Counted from the stretch's first letter, positions 16,263 through 25,889 are shown. The stretch: DNA of 64,000 bases from UBA6115 sp040776985 (GCA_040776985.1 JAXGZL010000001.1:1186618-1250617), one strand, 5' to 3'. Notes: generated by a model from the letters alone, not told the origin. Made by a program: numbers and translations.

Positions 16263-16784
16263 ATGGACTTTGTTGCGGTACCCGACAGAGTTCTGGAAAT
16301 GGAGCTGGAGCGCCTGATGGCGCACTACGGCAGCGCCCTTCTGCGGATGTGCTATGTCTATCTGAAGGACACGGGCCTGGCGGAGGACGCCGTGCAGGAC
16401 ACTTTTCTGAAGGCCTACAAAAAGCTGCACACCCTGAAACAGGGGGAGAGTGAACAGGCCTGGCTGATGCGCATAGCCATCAACACCTGCAAGGACTATC
16501 TGCGCACGGCCTGGCTGCGCCGGGTGGACAAAAGGGTGGACATAGAAACCCTGCCGGAGGCCTCCCACGACCCGGAAATGCCGGATGCCACAGTGATTAA
16601 CGCCGTGATGCAGCTGCCCACCAAGCTTAAGGACGTGGTGATGCTGCGCTACTACCAGGGGATGAAACTGGCTGAGATTGCGCAGACCCTGAACATATCC
16701 CTGGACGCGACCAAGGCTCGATTAAGGCGGGCCAACACCCTGCTGCGCCAGAAACTGGAAAGGTGGTATTACGATGAAGAATGA
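16263..16784 (+). CDS. ECF RNA polymerase sigma factor (module 3)
   Basis: 173 residues from the ATG preceded by GAAAGGGGG; an in-frame GTG 18 bases upstream is less likely. Region 2 reads YLKDTGLAEDAVQDTFLKAY and region 4 LPTKLKDVVMLRYYQGMKLA followed by EIAQTLNISLDATKARLRRA. The stop overlaps the start of the PepSY-type membrane protein by 11 bp. Confidence 0.9.
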   Translation: MDFVAVPDRVLEMELERLMAHYGSALLRMCYVYLKDTGLAEDAVQDTFLKAYKKLHTLKQGESEQAWLMRIAINTCKDYLRTAWLRRVDKRVDIETLPEASHDPEMPDATVINAVMQLPTKLKDVVMLRYYQGMKLAEIAQTLNISLDATKARLRRANTLLRQKLERWYYDEE

Positions 16785-17688
16785 TTTTAAACAAGTCCTG
16801 GACCGCCAACTTTCCTCCTTGGCGTGGGACGAGAACCGCAGCCAGAAAGTGCTGCGCCAAGTGAGAGGAGAAACCAAAGTGAAAAAGAAAATGTCATTTA
16901 GCCTGGTCATGGCCATGGCCCTGGTCCTGGTGGCGGGGATTGCCATCGCCGCCGTCACCCTCAGCAGAGCGCCCCAGGTGGACGCAGTCAACCAGGCCCG
17001 GGAAGCCCTCATCGAAAAGTACGGCATGACCCCGGCCGCCCTGGGCGTGTTCTTCCCCAAGGCCAGCCAGGAAGGTAAGGCATGGAAGGTTCAGTTCACA
17101 GGCGGCGGATTGCCCGAAGGCCTGGTGGGGGAATACACCGTGCTGCTGGCAGAAGGGCAGCCGCCAAAGGCCAGCTGGACCCATGATGATGCGGACAAGG
17201 CGCTGCTGGACACTGGCAGCCTGGAATCCCCCGCCTGGGGCGTCAAGCAGATCCAAAAGGCGCTGACCGACACCGATGCCAAGGAAGCAGCCATCCAGAA
17301 GCACCTGCAGGCGAACCCGGACCTGATTAAATACGCTGAAGGCCTTGGCCCCACCCCGCCAGTGGAAAAACCCCAGGACGGCGACCGGTATTATGGCGGC
17401 GCCCACATGCGGGAAGCCCAGCCGGAAGCAAAGCACCTGAGCCGGGAAAAGGCCCTGGAAATCGCCAAAGCCGCCATCGTGGAGGACCTTAAGGTGAGCC
17501 AGGCCACCCTTGACAAAGCGGAAATGACCGATGCCGTCTTCCTGAAGGCGGTGGAGGGCGACAAAACCACCTGGACCTTCGCCTTCTATGTGGTGGAAGG
17601 CGGTGTGGAAATGGGCCTGGGGGTGTCCCTTGACGGTGAAAGCGGCGAAATCATCAACATTGGGATAAGCACCGGCGGCAACGGCTGA
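16774..17688 (+). CDS. membrane-anchored anti-sigma-like protein with PepSY-like C-terminus
   Basis: 304 residues: cytosolic start of about 40 residues, one transmembrane helix (about 41-61), then an extracellular part. Residues 220-304 (SREKALEIAKAAIVEDLKVS, then TTWTFAFYVVEGGVEMGLGV and DGESGEIINIG) resemble a PepSY-type domain. The overlap with the sigma factor marks it as the partner, probably holding the sigma factor at the membrane. The third module thus has a different sensor domain from the other two. Confidence 0.7.
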   Translation: MKNDFKQVLDRQLSSLAWDENRSQKVLRQVRGETKVKKKMSFSLVMAMALVLVAGIAIAAVTLSRAPQVDAVNQAREALIEKYGMTPAALGVFFPKASQEGKAWKVQFTGGGLPEGLVGEYTVLLAEGQPPKASWTHDDADKALLDTGSLESPAWGVKQIQKALTDTDAKEAAIQKHLQANPDLIKYAEGLGPTPPVEKPQDGDRYYGGAHMREAQPEAKHLSREKALEIAKAAIVEDLKVSQATLDKAEMTDAVFLKAVEGDKTTWTFAFYVVEGGVEMGLGVSLDGESGEIINIGISTGGNG

Positions 17689-17711
17689 TCCCTGAACGAT
17701 TAATCATAAGG

Positions 17712-17736
17712 GCCCGGAACGTTAAGCGTTCCGGGC
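17712..17736. terminator. hairpin after ECF module 3
   Basis: Perfect 10-bp stem GCCCGGAACG/CGTTCCGGGC with loop TTAAG, 23 bases past the stop. There is no clear T-tract. It marks the edge between GC-rich core sequence and the AT-richer stretch. Confidence 0.5.
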
Positions 17737-17886
17737 TCGTTCATGTCAACATAACAAGAGTTCTTTTGTGCTCGCTGAAAATTCCGATCAACGATATGGC
17801 ATTTTGCGCTGCGGCATTGTGATCTATACCGCTCTGTGTTAAAGTTGTTATTAAAGAAATACGCATTCGAAAGCAGGAGTGTTACG

Positions 17887-19707
17887 ATGAATAGACGCCT
17901 AAGTTCAATTATCGCATCATTACTGACCATTGTGCTTCTGTCGACAATTGTCATCAGTGGGAATGGTGCAGTTGCACGTGCTTTAGAGCAAGGCAATGAT
18001 ACGATCAGTCAATATGACGAAACACAGCGCAACTCAATGAATATGCTTAACTACCTGGCGGTCTTGACCCAGCAAATTAACAGCGCAAGAAACAGCAGGC
18101 TGTTTATAGAAGAAGCCTATTCTTCCTTGATAAACAATACGCATCCCAATGCAATTGATGAAAACACGCAGTTTCATCTGGCAAGCATATTGGATGCATT
18201 GGAAAACTATCGCATGATCGCTGTGCAAAGAGACAGACTTAAGTATATCTATGAGCAAAACCAGGCTCAGGCATTAAGAAGATCTTTGCCCAGTCCTTTG
18301 CCTTTGATTAGTTTGTCTAAATCCAAAAAAATCATGAAAGACCTTTTATCCTTGACATTCATGGCAGTAGATGCTTACGCAAGTTATATAGATCAAAAAG
18401 CTGCAAATGACCTTCGTGACATGGAAGCAACCTGGGCGCTGGATGATGAAGAAGCAAAAGGGCTGCATGGCATACGCAAGCAAACATTCAACTATATGAT
18501 AGAAACGGTCAATGCTTATAAACTGTCTGGTGATCAGGCCCTGAATGAGAATGCTGTTGATGAATTTGTGGCCTGGAAAAACAACACAAATATCGTGCAG
18601 CGCATCCTCTTTCTGGAATCCAATCATAGAACATATAAGGATTTTGGCTCATACTGGTTGACCTTGGCTCAAAGTTATTATGCGAATGAGGATTTTGATA
18701 AATGTCTGGATGCCTTGTCAAATTATGATAAGCTTCAGACCCGCATCTTTAGAAAAGATTATGATTTGGCAAAGGTGCTCCCTATGGCTATTGTTGCAGC
18801 CAAAGAGTTGAAAAACGAAGCGGAGTATGTTGAGCTGGCTGGCCAATTTGCAGAAAGGATCATTGCGAATTCTGATAACTCTGACTGGTCCTTGCGTTAT
18901 TTTGCAGGCCAGACATTTGTAGAATTGTATGGGCTAACGAAAGACAGCACTTACATTGAAAGAGCATATAAAATAATCAGAGACAATGTGAATGATCTGG
19001 TCAATGAGCAAAAGTCTTTGAACAGGCAGTATATGGAAGAATTTGCCGCAAAGCCTTTTCCTAAGGGCGCTACAAAATCAGTCAAGGCGGCAATTGACAA
19101 CTACAACAAACAAGCAAAAGAAGAGCGAGACAAAGCATTAGCACCAGTATATGAGCCTTTTCTGCTCAACTGTGAATTGCTCTTTGCCCTTGCAGGTGAG
19201 ATAGGAATAGATGACGCAGAGAAAGCAAAGATTGATAATATTCTGCATGAAAACGGTGAAGATATTTTTCTGATTCCTGCTCTGGATAATCTGTTCCGAT
19301 TCACAGGGAAAAAAGAATCGGAAGAAAAAGAAGCAGCAGAGATTATCTTTGCAGGAAGTGAATTGAAAGTTCCCGCTCGTTCGATGATAAAAAGTGCAAC
19401 GATGACTGTAACCATCAGGGAACTGGAATCAACAGAGCCTGTGACAATTACAGACTGGGAGATTGTCAAGGTAGACAGGGTTAACCGCCATGATATCAAT
19501 TCATTTGTGGCCACATATAAAAGTCCGACAGCAGAGAAACACAGGTTTGAAGCGGGGTCGACCATCGATATCACAATAGTGCCCAATCCATATCCCGATG
19601 CTGTTCACCTTTCAGCGAAATATCAGGCAGTTGCTAACAAGAGCAATTGGTGGGAAGTTGTGAAGGTTTGGGAGGGAGATGTAAAGTTCGAAAGGAGGAT
19701 GGATTGA
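17887..19707 (+). CDS. large exported/membrane-anchored protein of unknown function
   Basis: 606 residues from the ATG after GCAGGAGTG. An N-terminal hydrophobic segment (about residues 10-30) is a signal peptide or anchor. The body is mostly helical (residues 40-450) with tetratricopeptide-like stretches such as YWLTLAQSYYANEDFDKCLD; residues 480-590 are beta-rich. I do not recognise the family. Base composition is clearly more AT-rich than the preceding 17 kb, a sign of transfer. The TGA stop overlaps the TTG start of the next gene, so both are co-translated. Confidence 0.6.
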   Translation: MNRRLSSIIASLLTIVLLSTIVISGNGAVARALEQGNDTISQYDETQRNSMNMLNYLAVLTQQINSARNSRLFIEEAYSSLINNTHPNAIDENTQFHLASILDALENYRMIAVQRDRLKYIYEQNQAQALRRSLPSPLPLISLSKSKKIMKDLLSLTFMAVDAYASYIDQKAANDLRDMEATWALDDEEAKGLHGIRKQTFNYMIETVNAYKLSGDQALNENAVDEFVAWKNNTNIVQRILFLESNHRTYKDFGSYWLTLAQSYYANEDFDKCLDALSNYDKLQTRIFRKDYDLAKVLPMAIVAAKELKNEAEYVELAGQFAERIIANSDNSDWSLRYFAGQTFVELYGLTKDSTYIERAYKIIRDNVNDLVNEQKSLNRQYMEEFAAKPFPKGATKSVKAAIDNYNKQAKEERDKALAPVYEPFLLNCELLFALAGEIGIDDAEKAKIDNILHENGEDIFLIPALDNLFRFTGKKESEEKEAAEIIFAGSELKVPARSMIKSATMTVTIRELESTEPVTITDWEIVKVDRVNRHDINSFVATYKSPTAEKHRFEAGSTIDITIVPNPYPDAVHLSAKYQAVANKSNWWEVVKVWEGDVKFERRMD

Positions 19708-20552
19708 CCAGGAAGTTTATCCTGATATCCATCTTATTTATCTTACTATGTGCGTACCTTGTACCAGCTGGCGCACATCCAAGTGCGCAGGCGCACTATG
19801 ATGAGCTGGAACTGGTTCTCTTTGGTGGTAAGTATACAGGTGTCAATAGAGAAGCACTCACCTTGATAGAGTATGCTTCTACCTTGGCGATAGACCAGTT
19901 TAATGGTTTTCATTCTGATATTCTGACATATCTATCGCAACACAGGATTTCGGGATTGCCACCCGATGTGAAGACGAGCAGGGATCAAGATCGTTTGGGG
20001 ATAAATTACACGGCGAGTCCTCATACTCATCGCGAAGCAACCCACAGGGGATGGGACTGGAACTATGCGGTTGACAAGGGTAATTGGCCTGTCAGGAAGA
20101 ATATTCTGTTGTCAACTGTTACACATGTGTTTGGTTTTAAAGGAAGCAGGGGAGATTATGACAAACAGTGCAATAGTTTTTGTGCACTTGTATACTATGT
20201 TCACTTAATTGGAGATCATCAAGAAGACTCCAAATATAAAGAGGATGGACCAATCGTCTCATTGGCGGAGAAGAATTTTAGCACATCAAATATTGATATC
20301 TTTTATGAGTTAGATCATCATTTATCGATCCTGTTCTCAAATCAAAAAGATACGCATTTATATAGGCTCATGATGGATAAGCTTCGCAAGTTAGGGAAGG
20401 AAACACGTGCATTGACTGGTTCTACAGGAGGAATCAATACCCCCGAAAAGCTTGAGAGTTATCATGCAGCAGCCAATGAATTGATCCAAATTCTGCGTAG
20501 AAGTGTTCCTGAGCTTTTGCGAAGGGAAGATTTTTTTAATAGAGTTTTCTAG
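19704..20552 (+). CDS. exported protein with zinc phospholipase/nuclease-like His motifs
   Basis: 282 residues from a TTG start with AAAGGAGG 6 bases upstream; TTGA overlaps the previous stop. A signal peptide (RKFILISILFILLCAYLVPA) is followed by HTHREATHRGWDWNY and CALVYYVHLIGDHQED. The latter resembles the His/Asp metal-binding helix of the zinc phospholipase C/S1-P1 nuclease superfamily, but I cannot confirm the full ligand set. The last codons run into the IS5 insertion: the TAG stop lies in the CTAG next to the element, so the original C-terminus may have been longer. Confidence 0.5.
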   Translation: MTRKFILISILFILLCAYLVPAGAHPSAQAHYDELELVLFGGKYTGVNREALTLIEYASTLAIDQFNGFHSDILTYLSQHRISGLPPDVKTSRDQDRLGINYTASPHTHREATHRGWDWNYAVDKGNWPVRKNILLSTVTHVFGFKGSRGDYDKQCNSFCALVYYVHLIGDHQEDSKYKEDGPIVSLAEKNFSTSNIDIFYELDHHLSILFSNQKDTHLYRLMMDKLRKLGKETRALTGSTGGINTPEKLESYHAAANELIQILRRSVPELLRREDFFNRVF

Positions 20553-21394
20553 ATAGTGTCTACACGAGAATTGTGATATAATGGTGTCATCACTGAAAGG
20601 GGACTTAAGCGATGACCGCTGCTTATCACCGACACGATATGAGCGATTCCGTATGGACATTACTGGAGCCTAACCTACCGGGGCAGCGAGGACAATGGGG
20701 AGGGATTGCGCAGGACAACAGAAGGTTTATCAATGGTGTATTCTGGGTCATCCGGACCGGCGCGCCTTGGCGGGATTTACCTCCGGATTATGGCAAGTGG
20801 GGCACGATCCATCAGCGGTTCATCCGATGGCGCAGGAACGGTATCTGGGAAAGAATATTGGAAGTTCTTATCCAGGATCCGGATTACGAATGGCTGATGA
20901 TTGACGCAAGCCATGTCAAAGTTCATCCGCACGCAGCGGGTGCAAGGGGTGGGAATCAGGACATGTCCCGCACAAAAGGGGGCTCAACAGCAAAATACAT
21001 TTGGCCGTGGATGCGAATGGTATGCCAGTCCGAATTCTTGTTACAAAAGGTACCCGAGCTGATTGCAAGGAAGCTGTCCATTTGATTGAGGGAATATCCG
21101 CTGAAGCGTTGCTGGCAGACCGCGGCTATGACACGAATGAAATCATTGCTCACGCTGTTGCCGCTGGGATGGAAGTTGTCATCCCTCCCAAGAAGAACCG
21201 AAAGAAGAAGAGGACTTACGATGAGTATCTCTATCGGATTCGTCATTTGGTCGAAAATGCTTTCCTGATTCTCAAGCGATGGCGCGGGGTTGCAACCAGG
21301 TACGCGAAAACCAGCGACGGGTTCATTGCTGCAATTCAAGTTCGATGTATCGCCATTTGGGCAGGAGTCCTTGCGTAACTCGTGTAGACACTAT
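20553..21394 (+). mobile_element. IS5-family insertion sequence, copy 1 (842 bp)
   Basis: Terminal inverted repeats ATAGTGTCTACACGAG (left) and its complement (right), 842 bp. Flanks read CTAG on the left and CTAA on the right; both fit the YTAR target preference of IS5 elements but are not an exact duplication. I see no difference from copy 2 at 24002-24843. An extended -10 TGATATAAT lies just inside the left end. Confidence 0.93.
20612..21378 (+). CDS. IS5-family DDE transposase, two frames joined by -1 frameshift
   Basis: The first frame (20612-21085) carries the N-terminal half (HDMSDSVWTLLEPNLPG, WRDLPPDYGKWGTIHQRF, and MIDASHVKVHP with the first Asp). The second frame, entered near 20974-20982 at AAAAGGGGG, continues as GLNSKIHLAVDANGMPV, LLADRGYDTNEI and the C-terminal VENAFLILKRWRGVATRYAK. 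Without the -1 shift the first frame ends after a non-native tail. The structure matches two-frame IS5 elements of the IS427 type. Confidence 0.9.
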
Positions 21395-21554
21395 CTAAGA
21401 GAGTAAACTAAAGATGCTTAGAGAAAACAAAACGTATATGTATGCATGTAATCTGAATGAAACTGTGTGCATTAGGCAATTTGCTTTTTGCTCAATCTTG
21501 TGAGAATGATCCACATTTCTTGATTGTTTATTGTGTAATCAAAAGGAGGACAGG

Positions 21555-22130
21555 GTGAAAATCATTCTTCCATTGATCAATAGAGCAGTTTTACTATTTG
21601 TCATTTTGTGTGTTATGGTTCTAAGCATTTCCGTCTATGCATCTGATGCTACAGACTCTATCTATAAATTGGATGATACCCATGGAGCCGGCGATCATTT
21701 GGGGAAGAACTGCCTTCAGCGTGCAGAGCTGATCCCCGGGAGCCGTCCATCGGTTTTGGTGCTATGCAATACATTGAACATGTATGAGAACGCAAGCGTC
21801 AGATCAAGGATACTAAGGACATTGCGCTACGGGGATTTGCTGGAGTTGATCCAGGAAGAAGCGTCTGAAGGCTTGCTTTATGTTGCGCGAAAGGACATGC
21901 ATGGCGATCAATTGATTGAACAGACAGGATGGGTTGATCTGCGATTTGTTGCTGTTAATCCCGATTTCTATATCGCCATGCACCCCACCCCAGTGTATGC
22001 TTTCCCCAGTGTTGATGGAAAAGTGATCACCACCTTAAACACCTATGACAGTTTGCATATTTTGGCTGAGTATCCCGGGTTCTATTGCGTCAGCATCCGT
22101 GGGGCGGCCGGGTTTGTTGAAAAAGAATAG
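21555..22130 (+). CDS. exported protein with SH3-like domains
   Basis: 191 residues from GTG with AAAGGAGG 6 bases upstream. A signal peptide (VLLFVILCVMVLSISVYAS) precedes two beta-rich repeats: LCNTLNMYENASVRSRILRT...GWVDLRFV and AMHPTPVYAFPSVDGKVITT...RGAAGFV. Both follow the bacterial SH3 pattern that binds peptidoglycan or its peptides. The gene stands alone between the IS copy and a decayed region. Confidence 0.62.
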   Translation: MKIILPLINRAVLLFVILCVMVLSISVYASDATDSIYKLDDTHGAGDHLGKNCLQRAELIPGSRPSVLVLCNTLNMYENASVRSRILRTLRYGDLLELIQEEASEGLLYVARKDMHGDQLIEQTGWVDLRFVAVNPDFYIAMHPTPVYAFPSVDGKVITTLNTYDSLHILAEYPGFYCVSIRGAAGFVEKE

Positions 22131-22196
22131 AGGGGCAAGAGAGGTCCTGACCGCTTTTCTTCAGGTTTCCCATTGGACTCCCAACAACTGGTCAGG

Positions 22197-22249
22197 GACT
22201 TATCGTCTGGTGCACCAGACAATAAGCCCCCTGAACCAGACGATAAGTC
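22197..22249. repeat. 15-bp inverted repeat with nested palindrome
   Basis: GACTTATCGTCTGGT (22197-22211) and its exact complement at 22235-22249 flank a spacer that begins with a further GTCTGGTGCACCAGAC palindrome. A short unexplained element in a region without an intact gene. Confidence 0.6.
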
Positions 22250-22348
22250 ACTTACTGGCTGGCTCTTTAGCCTAGGGCTGCGCATAGGAGGATGTGTAAG
22301 ACTGGGGTATCATTCCTTTTACAACACCTCAAGGGGAGGACTGAAAAC

Positions 22349-22573
22349 ATGGGGACTGACATGCGTGGGCGTCTTTTGGAAGAGCCCTTTTGATACATTG
22401 CCACCAAAAATGGCGCCGTGATGATCTCCTGTCAGGGCCGGGTGATCAAGGTGCTCAGCCCCAAAAAGGCATCCGCTTTCCTCCAGCAGGCACAAGCAGC
22501 GGACAGCCAGCAACTGCAGCTGCTGATGGCCAAAGCAACGGGACACTTTAAACACGGCAATGAACGCCCATGA
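22349..22573 (+). pseudogene. small gene interrupted by one in-frame TGA
   Basis: An ATG with AAGGGGAGG upstream opens a frame of 74 codons. Codon 15 (22391-22393) is TGA. Beyond it the same frame continues as YIATKNGAVMISCQGRVIKV and ends ...HFKHGNERP before TGA. The coherent sequence on both sides shows a real small protein broken by one nonsense change, or less likely read through. Function unknown. Confidence 0.6.
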
Positions 22574-22626
22574 CAGCAAACGCTTCATTTTGCGGGTGTG
22601 CTGCCATAGAGGTTAGCGGAACTGCT

Positions 22627-23190
22627 TTAGGGCAGCACAAGCGAAAGCGTCAGGCTGTTAGACATTGGAAAGAGACTTTTCAGGTCTTCATTCACGCCAA
22701 AAACAAGCCGGACATTGACAGTGCCCTTTGCCCCCTCTGATGGCAGAAAAATCCTGATCTCGTTTGACAAGGTGGGGCCTTCCCGGTTGCTTGAAATGCT
22801 GTATTCCTTCAGGATGTTATCGCCATTTTCGTTAGTTATCGAAAGAAGATCGCAAAGCGTCCCCAACACTTTGCTGCCATGCTCCAAAGCTGCTTTGATG
22901 CTGTTTTCCAGGGAGGGGTCGCCCTCAACCTGATTATCAACTAGCGCTGTGAAATCGTCGTTTGGCAGCTGAATAATATGTATTTTCAGCACATTTTCAC
23001 TGAAATCAACGTCTTTTATGACAAAGGTGGCGCCCTTTGATTCGGCTCCGCCTATCCAGCAGTAACGCATGTATTGATCGGGCATCTGATCTGGTAAAGA
23101 GGGCATAGTGGAATCCGCTTTTGCCAAGGGCAGTCCCTGTGCAATGAGAATAATAAGCACCAGAGAAATCAGGAATCGTTTCCTTTTCAT
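22627..23190 (-). CDS. exported hypothetical protein
   Basis: 187 residues from ATG 23190 with CGGAGG 7 bases upstream. A signal peptide (KRFLISLVLIILIAQGLPLA, then KADS) is followed by a mixed alpha/beta region without recognised motifs. It stands alone in the decayed region near the IS copies. Confidence 0.55.
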   Translation of the reverse strand: MKRKRFLISLVLIILIAQGLPLAKADSTMPSLPDQMPDQYMRYCWIGGAESKGATFVIKDVDFSENVLKIHIIQLPNDDFTALVDNQVEGDPSLENSIKAALEHGSKVLGTLCDLLSITNENGDNILKEYSISSNREGPTLSNEIRIFLPSEGAKGTVNVRLVFGVNEDLKSLFPMSNSLTLSLVLP

Positions 23191-23899
23191 CAAAATGCCT
23201 CCGTTCTAATATTGGATACAGACAAAAGGCTCAGTTGCTCATGTTTGCCCTGTCATCTATAAAACGCAGTTTTCTCCTTTTTGTTTCGGTCAAAAACAGG
23301 AAAAACACTCTGGTTCTTGCCCCGTCATAATCCGCAGGTTTTGACGGGAAAGGAGGAATTTTCTCCGGTCTATCAAAATGTGCTTGATTTTTTGCGGGAA
23401 TACGCCAAATCCGGCAGTTTTGATGCGCTGGACAACTGGTTGGACACGTGGACAATCGCCATTGCCCAGCATCTGGTGAATGCCCTTCCCGAGAAATACC
23501 CGGAAAGCAAACCCGGCGAACTGGTCAATGAAGAGATAGCACGGAAATATGTCTGTCAATTCGTTATGCCCATGGCGGATACGCGGCTGGGTGGCGTCTG
23601 CATCCATCTTTGGGGAGAGGTAGCCACCTGAGATTATGTAGCCAACGCCTTTTTTCGCTGTTAACAGAACCCGTGGTCACCGAGAATAAGCACCTCATTC
23701 CCCGGCTGCCCATTGCTGGAGATCGCCAGGCAAGGCATATCAGGCGATAGACAAAACGCCGCAGCCGAAGCGACCAACATAGCCAGGAACGCCATGGTGG
23801 AAGCCGGCTGGCTTCCTAGCCCACAGGATGCTTCTTTGCTGGGCGCAGCCCTAACAGAAAAACACAGACACACGCTCTATGTGTTTGTGTTTGAAACTG
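23191..23899. other. region without a confident gene; probable gene remnants
   Basis: A plus-strand open frame at 23281-23631 contains the protein-like stretch FSPVYQNVLDFLREYAKSGS and onward, but it begins abruptly and lacks a good start. A second plus-strand stretch at about 23710-23870 (NIARNAMVEAGWLPSPQDAS) is also open. I read both as fragments of decayed genes; no family is recognised. Confidence 0.35.
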
Positions 23900-24001
23900 C
23901 TACTTTTTCAAATTCGCCTTCATTGTCTCATAAAGCTGATTATACTTTTCCTTGTTCATGCCGCTGTCAAAGGTCTGAAAATCTTCCAGCATTTGATCTA
24001 G

Positions 24002-24843
24002 ATAGTGTCTACACGAGAATTGTGATATAATGGTGTCATCACTGAAAGGGGACTTAAGCGATGACCGCTGCTTATCACCGACACGATATGAGCGATTCCG
24101 TATGGACATTACTGGAGCCTAACCTACCGGGGCAGCGAGGACAATGGGGAGGGATTGCGCAGGACAACAGAAGGTTTATCAATGGTGTATTCTGGGTCAT
24201 CCGGACCGGCGCGCCTTGGCGGGATTTACCTCCGGATTATGGCAAGTGGGGCACGATCCATCAGCGGTTCATCCGATGGCGCAGGAACGGTATCTGGGAA
24301 AGAATATTGGAAGTTCTTATCCAGGATCCGGATTACGAATGGCTGATGATTGACGCAAGCCATGTCAAAGTTCATCCGCACGCAGCGGGTGCAAGGGGTG
24401 GGAATCAGGACATGTCCCGCACAAAAGGGGGCTCAACAGCAAAATACATTTGGCCGTGGATGCGAATGGTATGCCAGTCCGAATTCTTGTTACAAAAGGT
24501 ACCCGAGCTGATTGCAAGGAAGCTGTCCATTTGATTGAGGGAATATCCGCTGAAGCGTTGCTGGCAGACCGCGGCTATGACACGAATGAAATCATTGCTC
24601 ACGCTGTTGCCGCTGGGATGGAAGTTGTCATCCCTCCCAAGAAGAACCGAAAGAAGAAGAGGACTTACGATGAGTATCTCTATCGGATTCGTCATTTGGT
24701 CGAAAATGCTTTCCTGATTCTCAAGCGATGGCGCGGGGTTGCAACCAGGTACGCGAAAACCAGCGACGGGTTCATTGCTGCAATTCAAGTTCGATGTATC
24801 GCCATTTGGGCAGGAGTCCTTGCGTAACTCGTGTAGACACTAT
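24002..24843 (+). mobile_element. IS5-family insertion sequence, copy 2 (842 bp)
   Basis: Same length, ends and content as copy 1. It is flanked by exact 4-bp target duplications CTAG (23998-24001 and 24844-24847) inside the hemerythrin-domain gene. Confidence 0.95.
24061..24827 (+). CDS. IS5-family DDE transposase of copy 2
   Basis: Same two-frame gene as in copy 1. The first frame is 24061-24534, and the -1 slip site AAAAGGGGG lies at 24423-24431. Sequence identity to copy 1 argues for recent movement. Confidence 0.9.
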
Positions 24844-25291
24844 CTAGTTCAGCGGCTGCAAAATATCGCTGCGTTTTCAGGAAAAAATCTTTGTCTTCCT
24901 TGGCGATATGAACCGGATAGAAATTGACTAAAAACGTCAACTTTTGCTTTATCACATCAATCTGCGTCCGGTCACTATTGAAAAACCCGGCTTCTGCCTG
25001 AACCAGCTCTGAAACGACGCGGCGTGCTGTTTCATGCTCCTCACCCAATTCTGCCATCATCGCCGTATCATATGCATCCATTGCCTTGTCCTTCAGCTGT
25101 TCAAACAGGATATCCTCTTCCTTCCCGTGGTGAACCGCATCCGCATAGGTCCGGATAAAGTCGACGGCAGATTTCAGAAAAAGCGCATCAGTGGTCAACC
25201 TCTCTTCAATTTGCTCAATCTCACTTCCAATTGCCCGCAGGAACTTCTCAATCAAACGGTGCTCAATCATTAAAATGCCGATCGGTTTCAT

Positions 25292-25889
25292 GTTTATTCC
25301 CTTTCCTTTCTTTTTATCAGGAATATTTTCAGCATTGCAACCCAAGTGACTTGTCAAATAAACGCTGATACATTTTTGTCCGCGCCCTGCGGAAAGATTC
25401 AGCCGCCTCCTCAGCAACCCGGGATCATCACAATGACTCCGGATAGCGTATGCCCACCCATCGCAGGATATCCGATACCGGGTGGTTGTGCTGCAGGAGG
25501 GTGGCGTTGTTTTTTGAGGATTCCCCCTTTCCACATATCTTAGCAATTGGAAGGATCAGTTTGCTGCTGTTATGGGTCGAATTATATCATATCCACCTTT
25601 GAACTGCATGGTGTTTATCAATTCTTGTCCAATCACGAGAATACGGGCATCTGTGCTTTCGTGTTTTAGGGAGCAGATCAACTTTATCACCGCCCCGCTT
25701 CCCTCCAGACCCATGAAAACTGCTTAGAACTGAGAGCAACCCTCATACACCTGGTTCCACTCGGCAAAGACTGCCTTTGATGGAAAGAAAGAGAATAGGA
25801 GCGACGTGGAAAAACGGGCGATTCAAAAGAGAAGCCCGGTCATTTATCATTAGAATCCCTATTATTAATCGGTTCTAGGGTGGATGTGA
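25292..25889. other. intergenic region, no gene seen
   Basis: About 600 bp between the broken hemerythrin gene and the sugar cluster. Open frames here have no start signals or recognisable content. I see no stable RNA or repeat. Confidence 0.5.

Larger units (their letters stand above)
23900..25291 (-). pseudogene. hemerythrin-domain protein split by IS5 copy 2
   Basis: The N-terminal part (from ATG 25291) begins MKPIGILMIEHRLIEKFLRA and carries His/Glu residues of a hemerythrin HHE four-helix bundle (EHRLI, HHGKEEDILF, EHETARRVV, HIAKEDKDFF), which binds O2 or iron. The frame is cut at AAEL. The C-terminal part (DQMLEDFQTFDSGMNKEKYN...) resumes on the other side of the insertion. Removing 842 bp plus one CTAG copy restores a continuous 181-codon frame. 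The IS thus inactivated the gene. Confidence 0.85.

Noticed and set aside
23281..23631. 116-codon plus-strand frame as an intact gene
   Set aside because: No ribosome binding site at the start and abrupt beginning; treated as a probable fragment in the decayed region.
25292..25546. N-terminal extension of the hemerythrin-domain protein
   Set aside because: The upstream codons are Arg/Ser/Pro-rich and unlike the family; the ATG at 25291 opens the conserved sequence and has purine-rich upstream bases.
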